From contig JAOPWC010000067.1 in assembly GCA_025965895.1 (NCBI GenBank), positions 1 to 33,583 on the forward strand: 33,583 bases of DNA. The letters are read 5' to 3'. Below are positions 25,122-33,045 of this stretch, piece after piece; the stretch's first letter is position 1, and each line of letters begins with the position of its first letter. The position numbers and the translations under genes were made by a program. A model generated the notes under the pieces. That model saw nothing but the letters and a program-made list of their open reading frames with translations, was not told where the DNA came from and ran no database searches. This DNA is from Mycobacterium sp. (GTDB taxonomy: Bacteria; Actinomycetota; Actinomycetes; Mycobacteriales; Mycobacteriaceae).

Positions 25122-25730
25122 TTAGCCGGTGCTCCCAGCGGACAGCCAGGTACTGAGGTCTGCGACGAACATTTGCAACTCGTCTTGTGAAACGGCCATG
25201 CGTCCTGGGTTTGCCAGGGTCCGCATGATGAGCCCACCGATGAAAGCGTGGGCCATCCATTCGGCGCTGCCCTCTCGCACGACACCGCTGCGCTGCCCGT
25301 CGAGGAACGTTTCTCTAACGGAGTTGAAGACGGGCTGGAGTCCGACCTGCTGGAAACCCGCGTAGAGCTCCGGGCTCGATCGTGCGTCGGCGGCCAGGCG
25401 CAATTGGAGTTCAAAGCTGGAGGTTCGAAGCCGGGCGATGATCTCCGAACCCAGGCTGAGCAGATCAGTTGGCAGATCACCGGTCGGACGATGGCGGGCG
25501 TTGGCGTCGGTGCTGAGCGCTTCCAGTAGCAGCGTGTCCAACTCTGGCCAGCGGATGGTCACGCTACGTGCGGCGACCCCTGCTCGGCGGGCTACTGCGC
25601 GCACGCTGAATCGGACAACGCCGTTTTCGGCGAGTTCCTTCTGGGCGGCAACCAGGATCCGCGGCCCCATCGTGTCGTCGCGCGGGCGCCCAGGACCCAC
25701 GCTGGCTGGCTCACGCGCGAGGGTTGCCAT
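25122..25730 (-). CDS. TetR/AcrR-family transcriptional regulator
   Basis: The 202-residue protein starts MATLAREPASVGPGRPRDD and continues ILVAAQKELAENGVVRFSV, RAVARRAGVAARSVTIRW and PELDTLLLEAL, the TetR helix-turn-helix (about residues 25-70). The helical ligand domain ends with SAEWMAHAFIGGLIMRTLAN. The recognition helix is R-S-V-T-I-R-W rather than the usual A-x-LY-x-HF, an atypical variant. It is divergent from the SnoaL gene at 25878, and a near-perfect 31-bp palindrome lies midway between the two starts. It is convergent with the metabolic cluster, ending 260 bp after the ABM-VOC gene. I infer autorepression and control of the divergent SnoaL gene, and possibly the cluster if related sites exist upstream of 15211. 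The ligand is unknown. Confidence 0.87.
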   Translation of the reverse strand: MATLAREPASVGPGRPRDDTMGPRILVAAQKELAENGVVRFSVRAVARRAGVAARSVTIRWPELDTLLLEALSTDANARHRPTGDLPTDLLSLGSEIIARLRTSSFELQLRLAADARSSPELYAGFQQVGLQPVFNSVRETFLDGQRSGVVREGSAEWMAHAFIGGLIMRTLANPGRMAVSQDELQMFVADLSTWLSAGSTG

Positions 25731-25785
25731 CAGTCACATCCTTCCTTTTCAGCAGGTTGACGGCGGCCAACGCCGGTAGTACTTT

Positions 25786-25816
25786 CCAAATAGTAATCAG
25801 TATGATTGCTATTTGG
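25786..25816. promoter_or_regulatory. Near-perfect 31-bp palindromic operator
   Basis: The left arm CCAAATAGTAATCA (25786-25799) and right arm TGATTGCTATTTGG (25803-25816) are reverse complements with one mismatch in 14, around a 3-base centre. It is strikingly AT-rich for this genome and lies between the divergent TetR (start 25730) and SnoaL (start 25878) genes, covering both promoters. Size and symmetry suit a TetR dimer pair. Confidence 0.8.
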
Positions 25817-25877
25817 TAATTGACCGGACGTACGTGCGACTCACAACGCGGCCGACGGCCGGGATCGGGGGATGAAC

Positions 25878-26267
25878 ATGGACATACGCACCAATGCACA
25901 GGTGATTCACGAGCTCTACGACGCTTACGTCACCGGTATCATCGCCGCGTTCGACGCGTATACGGATGACTCGGTATGGGTCGAAGTCGGGCGCAACGAG
26001 CGAACGGGTGTCTACCGAGGCAAGCAGGCGATCCTCGAGCACGGCATGCAGCTCGCGGTGCTGACCGACGGAACGATCGCCACGAAGGTCGAAGAGATCT
26101 TGCCCGGGGACGATCATGTCGCGGTCCTCGAGCGTGCCACGGCGAAGCGAAACGGCCGTGAACTGGATATGGATTGCTGCACGATGTACACCCTTCGCGA
26201 TGGCAAGATCGCCGAACTTCACGTGCTGCCATTCGACGCCGCGAGATGGGACGAGTTCTGGTCCTAG
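25878..26267 (+). CDS. SnoaL-like (NTF2 fold) protein
   Basis: The 129-residue protein begins MDIRTNAQVIHELYDAYVTG and contains IAAFDAYTDDSVWVEVGRNE, YRGKQAILEHGMQLAVL and a strand pair ELDMDCCTMYTLRDGKIAEL. It ends VLPFDAARWDEFW, the pattern of limonene-epoxide-hydrolase/SnoaL-like proteins. I prefer ATG 25878 because a GGGGGA stretch (25866-25871) lies six bases upstream; ATG 25872 in the same frame would touch it. It is controlled from the same divergent region as the TetR gene and is the third SnoaL-type protein in 3 kb. It may extend the metabolic cluster as a repressor-controlled accessory step. No catalytic assignment is possible. Confidence 0.8.
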   Translation: MDIRTNAQVIHELYDAYVTGIIAAFDAYTDDSVWVEVGRNERTGVYRGKQAILEHGMQLAVLTDGTIATKVEEILPGDDHVAVLERATAKRNGRELDMDCCTMYTLRDGKIAELHVLPFDAARWDEFWS

Positions 26268-26299
26268 CTTGGCGGAGCGATGGCGGATCTGGCCTGGCG

Positions 26300-26370
26300 G
26301 GAGTAACTCGCACCTGTTGAGCACGCACCGGTACCAGTTTTGCGAGTTGCATTGTGCTACAAGACAATTC
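26300..26370 (+). repeat. Diverged direct repeat, copy A
   Basis: GGAGTAACTCGCACC, ACGCACCG, TACCAGT, GTTGCA-x-TG and ACAAGA recur in the same order at 27429-27504, with variable spacers between them. In this copy AACTCGCA (26305-26312) and TGCGAGTT (26341-26348) also form a perfect 8-bp inverted repeat. The two copies bracket the alpha/beta hydrolase gene. I do not recognise the family. Confidence 0.7.
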
Positions 26371-26403
26371 AATCGCAGACTGCGGCGGTGTTGTTGATCG
26401 GCG

Positions 26404-27141
26404 CTACGCGTACAGCCGACATCGCTCGACGAGGATACTGGCCAGCCGTTCTGGCTCGCTGACCATGAGGCAGTGACAGGTATCGATCTCGATGAGCGTC
26501 TGGACACCGCCGATTGCGTCGATGTATTTGCGCTGCACCTTCGGCGAGAGGGCACGATCCCGCTGGGTCAGAATCCAGGTGCGCGGAATGTCGTCAGGCA
26601 TTCCTCGCCGGGACACCTTCTGCACCAGGATGCGCAGTGATTCCGCATGCAGCTTGCCGGTCATGAAACGGCGGCGACGCGCGGGAACTCCGTTCAAGAA
26701 CACGAATCTCGCCATCCACTGTGGCGTTTCGCTCGGCACGCCACTCTTCGCGCGGTGTCGGGCGACTTGCGCGATTAGCCACGGTGAGCTCTCCACAATG
26801 GACGTGCCTTCGGGCGGAAGGAACGCGGCGGCGAAGATCATTTCACGCACCCGCGCCGCTCCCAGTTTGGTGACCACCCCTGGCAGCATCATGCCTCCCA
26901 TTGAATGGCCAACGATGACGATGTCGTCCAACCCGGCGCTTTCGATGTCGCCGACGAGCGAGTCGACATAGTCGGCGATGGTCATCTCCCTCAGGTCTCC
27001 GGGCTTGTTCCGTCGTCCTGGCATGTCTGGGGCGAGCACGGTTAACTCTGGTGCCAACCGATGGATCTCTTTGACGATGAGGTCCCACGAATCGGCGGCC
27101 ATTCCGCCTCCGTGCACAAGAACCAACCCGGGCAGTGCCAT
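26404..27141 (-). CDS. Alpha/beta hydrolase
   Basis: The 245-residue protein shows the HGGG oxyanion-hole segment (LVLVHGGGMAADSWD), the nucleophile elbow GHSMGG with Ser80, the acid strand TWILTQRDRALSPKVQR, and the catalytic His in EIDTCHCLMVSEPERLA. The size and APDMPGR...ADYVDSLVGDIES layout match the small actinobacterial esterase/salicylate-esterase-like group of alpha/beta hydrolases. It is cytoplasmic, with no signal peptide. GGAGGAGG sits seven bases upstream of the ATG at 27139-27141. The triad is complete, so it should be active; the substrate is not predictable. It is flanked by the two copies of a short direct repeat, so it may have been inserted or duplicated as a unit. Confidence 0.88.
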   Translation of the reverse strand: MALPGLVLVHGGGMAADSWDLIVKEIHRLAPELTVLAPDMPGRRNKPGDLREMTIADYVDSLVGDIESAGLDDIVIVGHSMGGMMLPGVVTKLGAARVREMIFAAAFLPPEGTSIVESSPWLIAQVARHRAKSGVPSETPQWMARFVFLNGVPARRRRFMTGKLHAESLRILVQKVSRRGMPDDIPRTWILTQRDRALSPKVQRKYIDAIGGVQTLIEIDTCHCLMVSEPERLASILVERCRLYA

Positions 27142-27761
27142 GGCGAGCCTCCTCCAGGGCCGTGCGCCCTGGAGCGCATCGTAAAGCCCGCGACGCGCCG
27201 ACGCGCCGGTTTTCGCCGCCCTAATAGTTTGCTAGCGTCGCTCGCCGTCGGCCGCACGCTGGGAGGGCGCGAGTTGAAACGCCTTCCCCCGTGCGACCAT
27301 CCACATCTCATCCAGGCGAAGGATTCGGGTCGCAACAACCGACAGGCCGCGTGAAGTGCTCAGCCTGGTCCGAGAAAGGTTGGTTTCGACAGACAGCAGC
27401 CATCCTGGTTGCCCAGAGTCGCCGCTACGGAGTAACTCGCACCCCACAAATACGCACCGTTACCAGTAAATGGTCGCGCGTTGCACTGCGGCACAAGATA
27501 TTCCGTACGGGTGATCCCCCGGCCCAGGGGCTCCCCGCGGTAGACCGGAATCCTTCGACATCGCCCGAGTCTGGGACTTTCGGCCGTGGCTCCAGGAAGG
27601 GCCTAATGCGGTTGGAGGCCATGTTGAGGACCGCGATGCCGAAAGCCCTGGCTCGGCGATGTAGGGCGTGGGAGCGCCGGCGGCTCGCTGGAGCAGCAGG
27701 CCCGCTTCTACGGGCTGGTTGGAGTCTAGGAGTTGCTGCTCGATTCGGGCTGTAGCGGTGG
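27142..27761. other. Region without an assignable gene
   Basis: About 620 bp between the hydrolase start and the 3' end of the SEC-C pseudogene. It holds repeat copy B (27429-27504) and, presumably, the hydrolase promoter. ORFs present on both strands have no recognisable motif. Confidence 0.4.
27429..27504 (+). repeat. Diverged direct repeat, copy B
   Basis: It shares GGAGTAACTCGCACC exactly with copy A at 26300, then ACGCACCG, TACCAGT, GTTGCA and ACAAGA blocks in the same order. The second arm of the inverted repeat seen in copy A is mutated here (GCGCGTT for GCGAGTT), so this copy looks more decayed. Confidence 0.7.
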
Positions 27762-28811
27762 CACCCGCTGGTGACGTTCAACGAACCTGGCAGTACTTGG
27801 TTATAGAAGCTAGCGGCCCGGGCGTTGAGTGGCACCGTGATGTTCACGTTCGGCGGTACGTGGCTGACGACTTTGTTGATCTCGTGGCCAATCTCTGGCC
27901 ACGCGAACGCGACCATTTTCCAGCTCCGCTTCGGGAAGCCGACTCGCGAGAACGTCAGACCACAGGGCCGGTAGATCCGTCTGACCGGCGGCACCTCAAA
28001 AGCGATCAGGAACTCGAATCCGGCGATCTGGATGTAGCCGCCAAGCACTTCGCTGCCCGTGCTCGCGAGTCGCAACCGCACGGAGTTCTGCTTCACCGGC
28101 ACATCGTGGTCTCTATCGAGCAGCACGTACATGCCCCGTGTTTCGGCCACTTAGCGCCGCGCCAAAGGATCTCGGCGAGCTGCTGAGTCGTGACACCGAG
28201 GCGGAAGCGGTACGCCGGCGAGCCCTCGAGCTCCATGGCCTTGGCTTCGATCGCACCCCAAATGACTTTCAGCATCCATAGTTCCAGGGACGGCCCGCTG
28301 ACCATCGTGAAACCGCGTGTGAAGTCGTGGCCTTGAAACTTCATCACGTCGAGCTATTCTTCGCGGAAGTGCCGAAAGAACTCCGACGCCATCTTGTCCA
28401 ACGGCGACAGCGCGCGGTTGTGCCGGCTGCAGAGCATCCGCGACGATAGGGCGTTCACGCCGATGGTCTTCTGGTTGGCGTCGGGCCCTGCCACGGCCCC
28501 TCCACCATCACGACCTTGTTGTCAGCCGAGATGGCTTCAAGGAGGTCGTCGCTCAGATAGTGCTCCAGTGTGAGGTTCTCACTGCAGTCGTTGCTGCTGC
28601 GTGCGTAGCAGCCAGGGTTCGCGTAGCCCGTCCGCGGTCCGGTGAGGAGTGCGGGCCGCCGCTCCGCTACCCAGGAATGGTCGGATGCCCGGTGGCAGCG
28701 TTGGGCTTGGCGATGGGACCCGCAGGGGCAATCATCTTCGGGCGCGGGACCGTAGAAACGGCCGTTGTCGCGTACGTCGGCATCACGCGCGACCTTGTCG
28801 AGGCTTCTCAC
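27762..28811 (-). pseudogene. SEC-C / HNH-like zinc-binding protein, broken
   Basis: Reading leftwards from about 28811 (possible GTG, MRSLDKVARDADVRDNGRF), there is DDCPCGSHRQAQRCH, a SEC-C zinc motif. TGYANPGCYARSSNDCSENL and TLEHYLSDDLL follow, with Cys pairs and the E-H seen in HNH-like nucleases. After a frame change near 28480 come ALSSRMLCSRHNRALSPLDK and FFRHFREE, a TAG at 28356-28358 where Gln would be expected, and MKFQGHDFTRGFTMVSGPSL. A second frame change near 28135 leads to VLLDRDHDVPVKQNSV and FEFLIAFEVPPV. Together they describe a protein of about 350 residues related to uncharacterised SEC-C proteins with C-x-x-HN-x-x-LSPLD motifs. The role of these proteins is unknown to me; a nuclease-like function is inferred. 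Two frameshifts and a stop make it non-functional. Confidence 0.6.
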
Positions 28812-28930
28812 GGCTGCAACTCCCAATGTGTGGAGACCGAGCGCCGGTCTCGGATGCGAACACCGGCCTGACGGTAACGCCGCGGTCGGACAAATTCGGC
28901 GCCCGATCGTGATGACCGACCGTCTCCTCC

Positions 28931-29488
28931 CTACGGAGAAGCGACGGCGAAGAGGCGCCACACGCCGGGCACGCCCTTGAGCTGGTGCGCGGCGCGGTCT
29001 TCGAACTCGAGTCCTGACCCGATCACGAGGTCGCGCAGCGTGCTAGACACCAGCACGTCGTTCGGCCCTGCCAGTGCGCTGACGCGTGCACCGATGTGCA
29101 CTGCGATCCCACCGATGTCCTCGCCGCGGACCTCGCACTCGCCGGTGTGCAACCCCGCGCGCACCTCGATGCCGAGCGCCTGCACCGCGTCGCGGATCGC
29201 CATCGCGCAGCGGATCGCTCGCTGAGGGCCGTCGAACATCGCGAGGAAGCCGTCGCCCGATGTGTTCACCTCGCGACCTCGAAAGCGCGACAGCTGCGCC
29301 CGGACGACGGCGTCGTGCGCATCAAGCAAGGCACGCCAGTCACGGTCGCCGATCTCCGCAGCCCGGCGCGTCGAGTCCACGATGTCGGTGAACAGCACGG
29401 TGGCGAGCACACGGTCGTCGGCTACCTCAGGCTGCTGGCCGGTGAGGAACTCGGCGACCTCCTGGAAGGAATCGCGCCACGGTTCCAC
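28931..29488 (-). CDS. Class III adenylyl/guanylyl cyclase domain (C-terminal half of a split LipJ-like gene)
   Basis: The frame encodes [20 protein letters not shown] with the first metal Asp pair, [20 protein letters not shown] with the second Asp, [40 protein letters not shown] and [13 protein letters not shown], a complete class III cyclase domain of about 185 residues. It lies in the same frame as, and directly after, the alpha/beta hydrolase at 29495-30250, separated only by a TAG (29495-29497). In M. tuberculosis LipJ (Rv1900c) these two domains are one 462-residue protein. A GTG at 29486-29488, three codons after the stop, could in principle allow reinitiation and a free cyclase. Whether this is a pseudogene or a working split pair is open. 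Confidence 0.75.
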   Translation of the reverse strand: MEPWRDSFQEVAEFLTGQQPEVADDRVLATVLFTDIVDSTRRAAEIGDRDWRALLDAHDAVVRAQLSRFRGREVNTSGDGFLAMFDGPQRAIRCAMAIRDAVQALGIEVRAGLHTGECEVRGEDIGGIAVHIGARVSALAGPNDVLVSSTLRDLVIGSGLEFEDRAAHQLKGVPGVWRLFAVASP

Positions 29489-29494
29489 GTAGTG

Positions 29495-30250
29495 CTACAT
29501 GTTGCGCCCTGGCAGCTCAACGTATTTCGCGCCCGATATGTGATCAGCGACGTACTTTCCCCACTCGGACGGGGTAAGCGGGTTGTCGGCGTGCTGCACG
29601 ACGAGGGTCGGCACGCGGACCGTCGGAAGCACTGCCCGCGCGTCGACTTCGGTCAGCAGCGGCGTCAGCAGAGCAAAAGTCGCTGGGCTTGCCGCCAGGC
29701 GGTCATGCCGTGCCCAGGTTGCCCGGATCTCCTCGTTCCACGGCATGTCCGGATTGATCATATGTTGGGATTCCCCAGTCCCCCACACGGCGGCCAAGGC
29801 AGCGATGACTTCCTCAGAATCGAGCCCATCAGTACGTTCAGTCATGGGATCCGCATAGCCTTCGAGCACGACCAGCGCGGTGGTGCGGGACGGATGTGTT
29901 GCCGCGAACAGCGCGCTAGTCGCGAATGCGCCGTCGATCGCGACGAGAACCGCCTCGCGACTCCCGAGGTCGTCCAACACCGCGGTGATGCTGTCGGCCC
30001 ATTGCTCCAACGTCGGCAGCGCGCCCGGCGTGACAGGATCGGACGCTCCCGTGCCCGGCTGGTCGAAGAAGATGAGCCGCCCGAGCGATGTCATCGCGTC
30101 GATCCATCCTCGCAGGGACGGTAGTTCCGGCAAGATCTCGCAGCAGGTGAACCAGTGCGGGATGATCACGATGTCGCGAGGGCCTTCGCGTGACGCGCGA
30201 TAGGCGACGCGCAAGTCCCCGTTCACCGCATAGCGCGTCTCCGAGAACAT
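29495..30250 (-). CDS. Alpha/beta hydrolase domain (N-terminal half of a split LipJ-like gene)
   Basis: The 251-residue product starts MFSETRYAVNGDLRVAYRAS. It contains LGRLIFFDQPGTGASDP, the hallmark of cyclase-linked alpha/beta hydrolases, then LDDLGSREAVLVAIDGAFAT and SALFAATHPSRTTALVVLEG, and ends VVQHADNPLTPSEWGKYVAD and KYVELPGRNM before TAG. The nucleophile position, usually Ser in a G-x-S-E-G-G setting, reads VAIDGAFAT, so Asp may stand where Ser is expected, as in dehalogenases and epoxide hydrolases. Reading past the TAG continues directly into the cyclase domain. The joined length of about 437 residues is close to LipJ. ATG at 30248-30250 is the only sensible start; the upstream promoter space is limited because a truncated DUF4226-like copy begins about 45 bp away. 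Confidence 0.75.
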   Translation of the reverse strand: MFSETRYAVNGDLRVAYRASREGPRDIVIIPHWFTCCEILPELPSLRGWIDAMTSLGRLIFFDQPGTGASDPVTPGALPTLEQWADSITAVLDDLGSREAVLVAIDGAFATSALFAATHPSRTTALVVLEGYADPMTERTDGLDSEEVIAALAAVWGTGESQHMINPDMPWNEEIRATWARHDRLAASPATFALLTPLLTEVDARAVLPTVRVPTLVVQHADNPLTPSEWGKYVADHISGAKYVELPGRNM

Positions 30251-30293
30251 TGCGGAAGTCTAAGCCGAGCAGCGCGTCGAGTTTCGGTGTCAT

Positions 30294-30970
30294 CCTCTTC
30301 CCGAAGGGCCGTGGCCGCCCTACATCCCATACCGATGCCCAGTTCACGGCAGGACCTGTCCGGGGGGATGCCGCGCTCGACGCTGGACGGCATCCACAAC
30401 GACGACCCGAATTATGTCGTCTGGAAACCGTTCTTCCCCGGGGATCTGCCGCCGTACTGGGTGCACGACTACAAACCGGTCGGACCCGAGAACCCGGGCA
30501 CGTGGCTGGGCGGAGGGCCGGAGGATTACGTGCCGGGCGAGACGCACCCGGCAGGCTTCAACGGGCAGACCGGCGACGCCGTCAACGCGGCGCGCGCCTC
30601 GCTCAAGCACAACAAGGCAGCCATCAACGATACCGATCAGCACCTGGGCCAAGCGCTTTCGGACGCTCACACTGCGGCGGCCCGCACACAGCAGAGGCTG
30701 GTCGACCTTGACGCTCAGGTCCGCAGCGGGGTCGCGGCGCTGCAGCCGTTCGTGACTACCCCGGTCGGTCAGCAGCAGATGGCGGCGTTCCTGATGGCCA
30801 AGACCCGGGAAGTGCAGGCGGTGGTGTCTGACGCGAGGCTCACGTCGAGATCGCACGCGGCGATCGTCGGGGGCCTGAGCGAGCGCTACAACACCATTCG
30901 CGCTACGAAAGCGCGTGACCCGCCGAGATTTCGGCGGGATCGTCACGCGACAATGCACCCAGGTCACTGA
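30294..30970 (+). pseudogene. DUF4226-like protein, 5'-truncated copy (copy 3 of 3)
   Basis: Similarity to copy 1 starts abruptly at 30294 (CCTCTTCCCGAAGGGCCGTG, as at 12917). It runs to about 30905 at high identity: MPRSTLDGIHNDDPNYVVW, HDYKPVGPENPGTW, THPAGFNGQTGDAVNAARA, QHLGQALSDAHTAAARTQQR, FLMAKTREVQAVVSDARL. The whole N-terminal domain and first Pro-rich block are missing, and about 25 bases near 30329-30352 differ in sequence and length, shifting the first fragment out of frame. From GTG at 30287 the frame is open to 30970, so a 227-residue protein is possible, but it lacks the family N-terminus and its last 20 residues run through a terminator hairpin. I treat it as a duplicated fragment. 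Confidence 0.7.
30913..30948 (+). terminator. Strong hairpin at the 3' end of DUF4226-like copy 3
   Basis: CCCGCCGA (30919-30926) and TCGGCGGG (30931-30938) form a perfect 8-bp stem with a GATT loop. An outer GCGTGA (30913-30918) can pair with TCACGC (30943-30948) around a small bulge. This is a typical GC-rich mycobacterial terminator shape without a U-run. It lies where copy 1 would have its stop codon. Confidence 0.6.
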
Positions 30971-31379
30971 GGACGCGAGTGTGCGCCTGACCGGGCCTCC
31001 CCTTCTGCACGACTCAGCGGCAGTTTTGCGCGCATACCTACGTAGGAGTGCCGTCTACGTTGCGGTGAATTAACCACCGACAAGGCGTTTCCGTCGCTCC
31101 CCCGCCATACAACAGGGCCAGCGCGTTGCCGGTAACCCGCCATATTCGAACTGGCCGTATTCGTCGGGGTAGCGGTGGCCCTATCTACGCTCCTGAGGAC
31201 AAACTTGCGCATCAGTTTCTCGGCGAGGCGGCGATCTGTCGTGTTCTGGGAGGCGGCAAGTAGCCATCCGCCCCGAGTTCGCCGAGAAACTCGGCCGAAT
31301 GGCGTATTCATAGCACTCCCATCCCGGCCATCATTTACGCTCCCGTTAGCTGCGACTGGCCTAGAGCGAGGGGAACGAC
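30971..31379. other. Intergenic region with repeat copy C
   Basis: About 410 bp without an ORF I can support. It contains the short repeat at 31129-31178 and the promoter region of the SnoaL gene at 31380; no clear hexamers are seen. Confidence 0.4.
31129..31178 (-). repeat. Short diverged repeat, copy C
   Basis: Plus-strand CCGGTAACCC, TATTCGA, CGTATTCG and TAGC blocks recur in the same order at 32207-32256, about 39 of 50 positions identical. Read on the minus strand both encode an E-Y-x(3)-E-Y-G-G-L-P peptide, and several differences are silent third positions, so these may be two remnants of one coding family rather than a non-coding repeat. Confidence 0.6.
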
Positions 31380-31922
31380 ATGACCGAGACGGCCGAGGTG
31401 GAGGCGGGCCTACGGCAAGTGCGGGAAACAACGGTGATAACTCATCTCGAAGCGGAGAACCAGCAAGACGTCGCAGCGACGCTCGCGACATTCAAACCCG
31501 GCGCCGCGCGAACGGAACTGCCCGGCGGAGAGGTCGCCGATGGTCCTGATGCGGTCGCCGACACCTACCGTGAACTCTTCACTGCTCTTCCGGACCTGCA
31601 CTTCGACATCCAACCCGGCTCGCTGTTTCACCACGGCGACTGCGTGATCAGCGAGACGCGCGTGCACGGGACCCACCGGGGACCCTTTCGCGGCCTGCCC
31701 GCGACCGGCCGCCGGGTCGACCTGCCGCTGGTAGCGGCCTTCCAGTTCGACGGCCCCGACCTCCTGTGTGAACGCGCCTACTACGACCGCCTCACGTTGT
31801 TCATCGAGCTCGGTGTCGCACGCGACCCCAACTCCCTGACCGGTCGGATCATGACTCTCCTCAACCACCCCGTGACGGTCGCCCGAGCGGCACTGCGTTC
31901 GCGCAGAGTCGACGACTCGTAG
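31380..31922 (+). CDS. SnoaL-like ester cyclase-family protein
   Basis: The 180-residue protein has the SnoaL order: TVITHLEAENQQDVAATLAT, VADTYRELFTALPDLHFDIQ, SLFHHGDCVISETRVHGTHR and GPFRGLPATGRRVDLPLVAA, then CERAYYDRLTLFIELGV. LPDLHFDI, THRGPF-x-G-x-PATGR and the final E-x-x-YYD are the signature of SnoaL/ester-cyclase proteins. The C-terminal 30 residues (TGRIMTLLNHPVTVARAALR) extend beyond the fold. GAGGGGA upstream supports the ATG at 31380. It is monocistronic and is the fourth SnoaL-type gene in the window, but unlike the others it stands outside the cluster, between decayed genes and flanked by repeat copies C and D. The substrate is unknown. Confidence 0.85.
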   Translation: MTETAEVEAGLRQVRETTVITHLEAENQQDVAATLATFKPGAARTELPGGEVADGPDAVADTYRELFTALPDLHFDIQPGSLFHHGDCVISETRVHGTHRGPFRGLPATGRRVDLPLVAAFQFDGPDLLCERAYYDRLTLFIELGVARDPNSLTGRIMTLLNHPVTVARAALRSRRVDDS

Positions 31923-32206
31923 CTCGGTCGGGTCACGCAGTCTAACGTCAGCTCGAGTCGGCGAACCCGATCGATCCGAGCCTGGCGATCGATATGAAGA
32001 CGCCCTTCGGCATGTCCGTCGGTTCTCCGCCGGACGTTATCGTCCTGAACAGCGGCGGCGGTCCGGGCGGTGTGAACGTCAAGTTGCCGGTGCGCCGACG
32101 CCGGCAACATCTCCAGTCCATTGCGACATTTCGAAACCGCTACTCAGAGCCGGCTCTCGATCCGAATCAGGCTGTTCCACAGGGGAATAACGAAAACAGC
32201 ACTTTA

Positions 32207-32256
32207 CCGGTAACCCTCCGTATTCGATCCGGTCGTATTCGAGTCGGTAGCCGTCG
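32207..32256 (-). repeat. Short diverged repeat, copy D
   Basis: This is the counterpart of copy C at 31129. Minus-strand reading gives LEYDRIEYGGLPV. It lies downstream of the phospholipase D remnant on the same strand and could be what is left of that gene's 3' end or of a following gene. Confidence 0.6.
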
Positions 32257-32399
32257 GCTCGCAGTGACCATCGGACGCGGCGAATGGTCCAGGCGGTGAG
32301 AAGTTCTGGCCGAAGTGAAGCGCGGAGATGAGCGTGAGTGCGGTGGGGTTGGCAATTTGCTGGGCTGGACTTCGTTGCGACCGCCGGGCCTGACGTTTG

Positions 32400-32870
32400 G
32401 CTGACGGCTCTCGCGACGGCGGTACCTCACTGGACGACCAGCGCATTGGGCGCGACTGCGGTGCTTGCGTTCTCGGGTGTCCCATCGATCGCCGGTGAAG
32501 TCGATACCGCCGCAGAGCACCAACGCGTCATCGATGACCGCGATTTTCTGGTGAGGGACGGAGCCGGTCGGATGTGCGCCATGGATGGCGAACTGCAGCC
32601 GCTCGCTGCTCAGCCAATCAACAGGGCTACAGGGGTCACTCTGCCCCAAAGGCCTTCGAACGCCGGGAGCAGGCGCACGTTCGACCGCAACAGGTAGACC
32701 TCGAGTTTGGGCCGTACCCGGACCAACCAACGAAGAAAATTATCGCTGCCTTCGAATGATGGAAGTAGTCAGCAGCGTCGATGATGCAGGCGAACTGGTC
32801 GGCGCGCTCCACGCGCCAGCACGCCTGGCCAGGGATCAACAAGCGACCGTCACGCACGTTTGTCCGTTCA
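32400..32870 (-). pseudogene. Phospholipase D-like (HKD) protein, broken
   Basis: On the minus strand the fragments appear in the order of a PLD-family protein. [20 protein letters not shown] and DAADYFHHSKAAI match the N-terminus before the first HKD strand. VYLLRSNVRLLPAFEGLWG follows in another frame. RLQFAIHGAHPTGSVPHQKI and AVIDDALVLCGGIDFTGDRW contain H-x-K-x(4)-D, the first catalytic HKD motif; then DTRERK. Large parts between these blocks and the second HKD domain are missing, and at least two frame changes occur. PLD-family enzymes cleave phosphodiesters, but this one cannot be functional. The blocks are clear; the boundaries are approximate. Confidence 0.7.
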
Positions 32871-33045
32871 ACGGATTTCGCGGCTAAGCGCGGACATGGC
32901 GCTGTGTCTACCACGTCCATGCAATGCGCCACATGGTCAAGCAACGTTCGGGAGTACCTCGGCGCCACGGAACTCGTCGTCCAAAGTGCAGAACGCCCTA
33001 CACCCGTCAGGAAGCAATTGCCCGTCAGGCACGCTGGTCCTCACA

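Noticed and set aside
24511..25260. 249-residue minus-strand ORF overlapping the ABM-VOC gene
   Set aside because: It overlaps both the VOC domain and the TetR gene in other frames and shows no motif.
29096..30124. 342-residue plus-strand ORF
   Set aside because: It is antisense to the LipJ-like hydrolase and cyclase domains, both strongly conserved on the minus strand.
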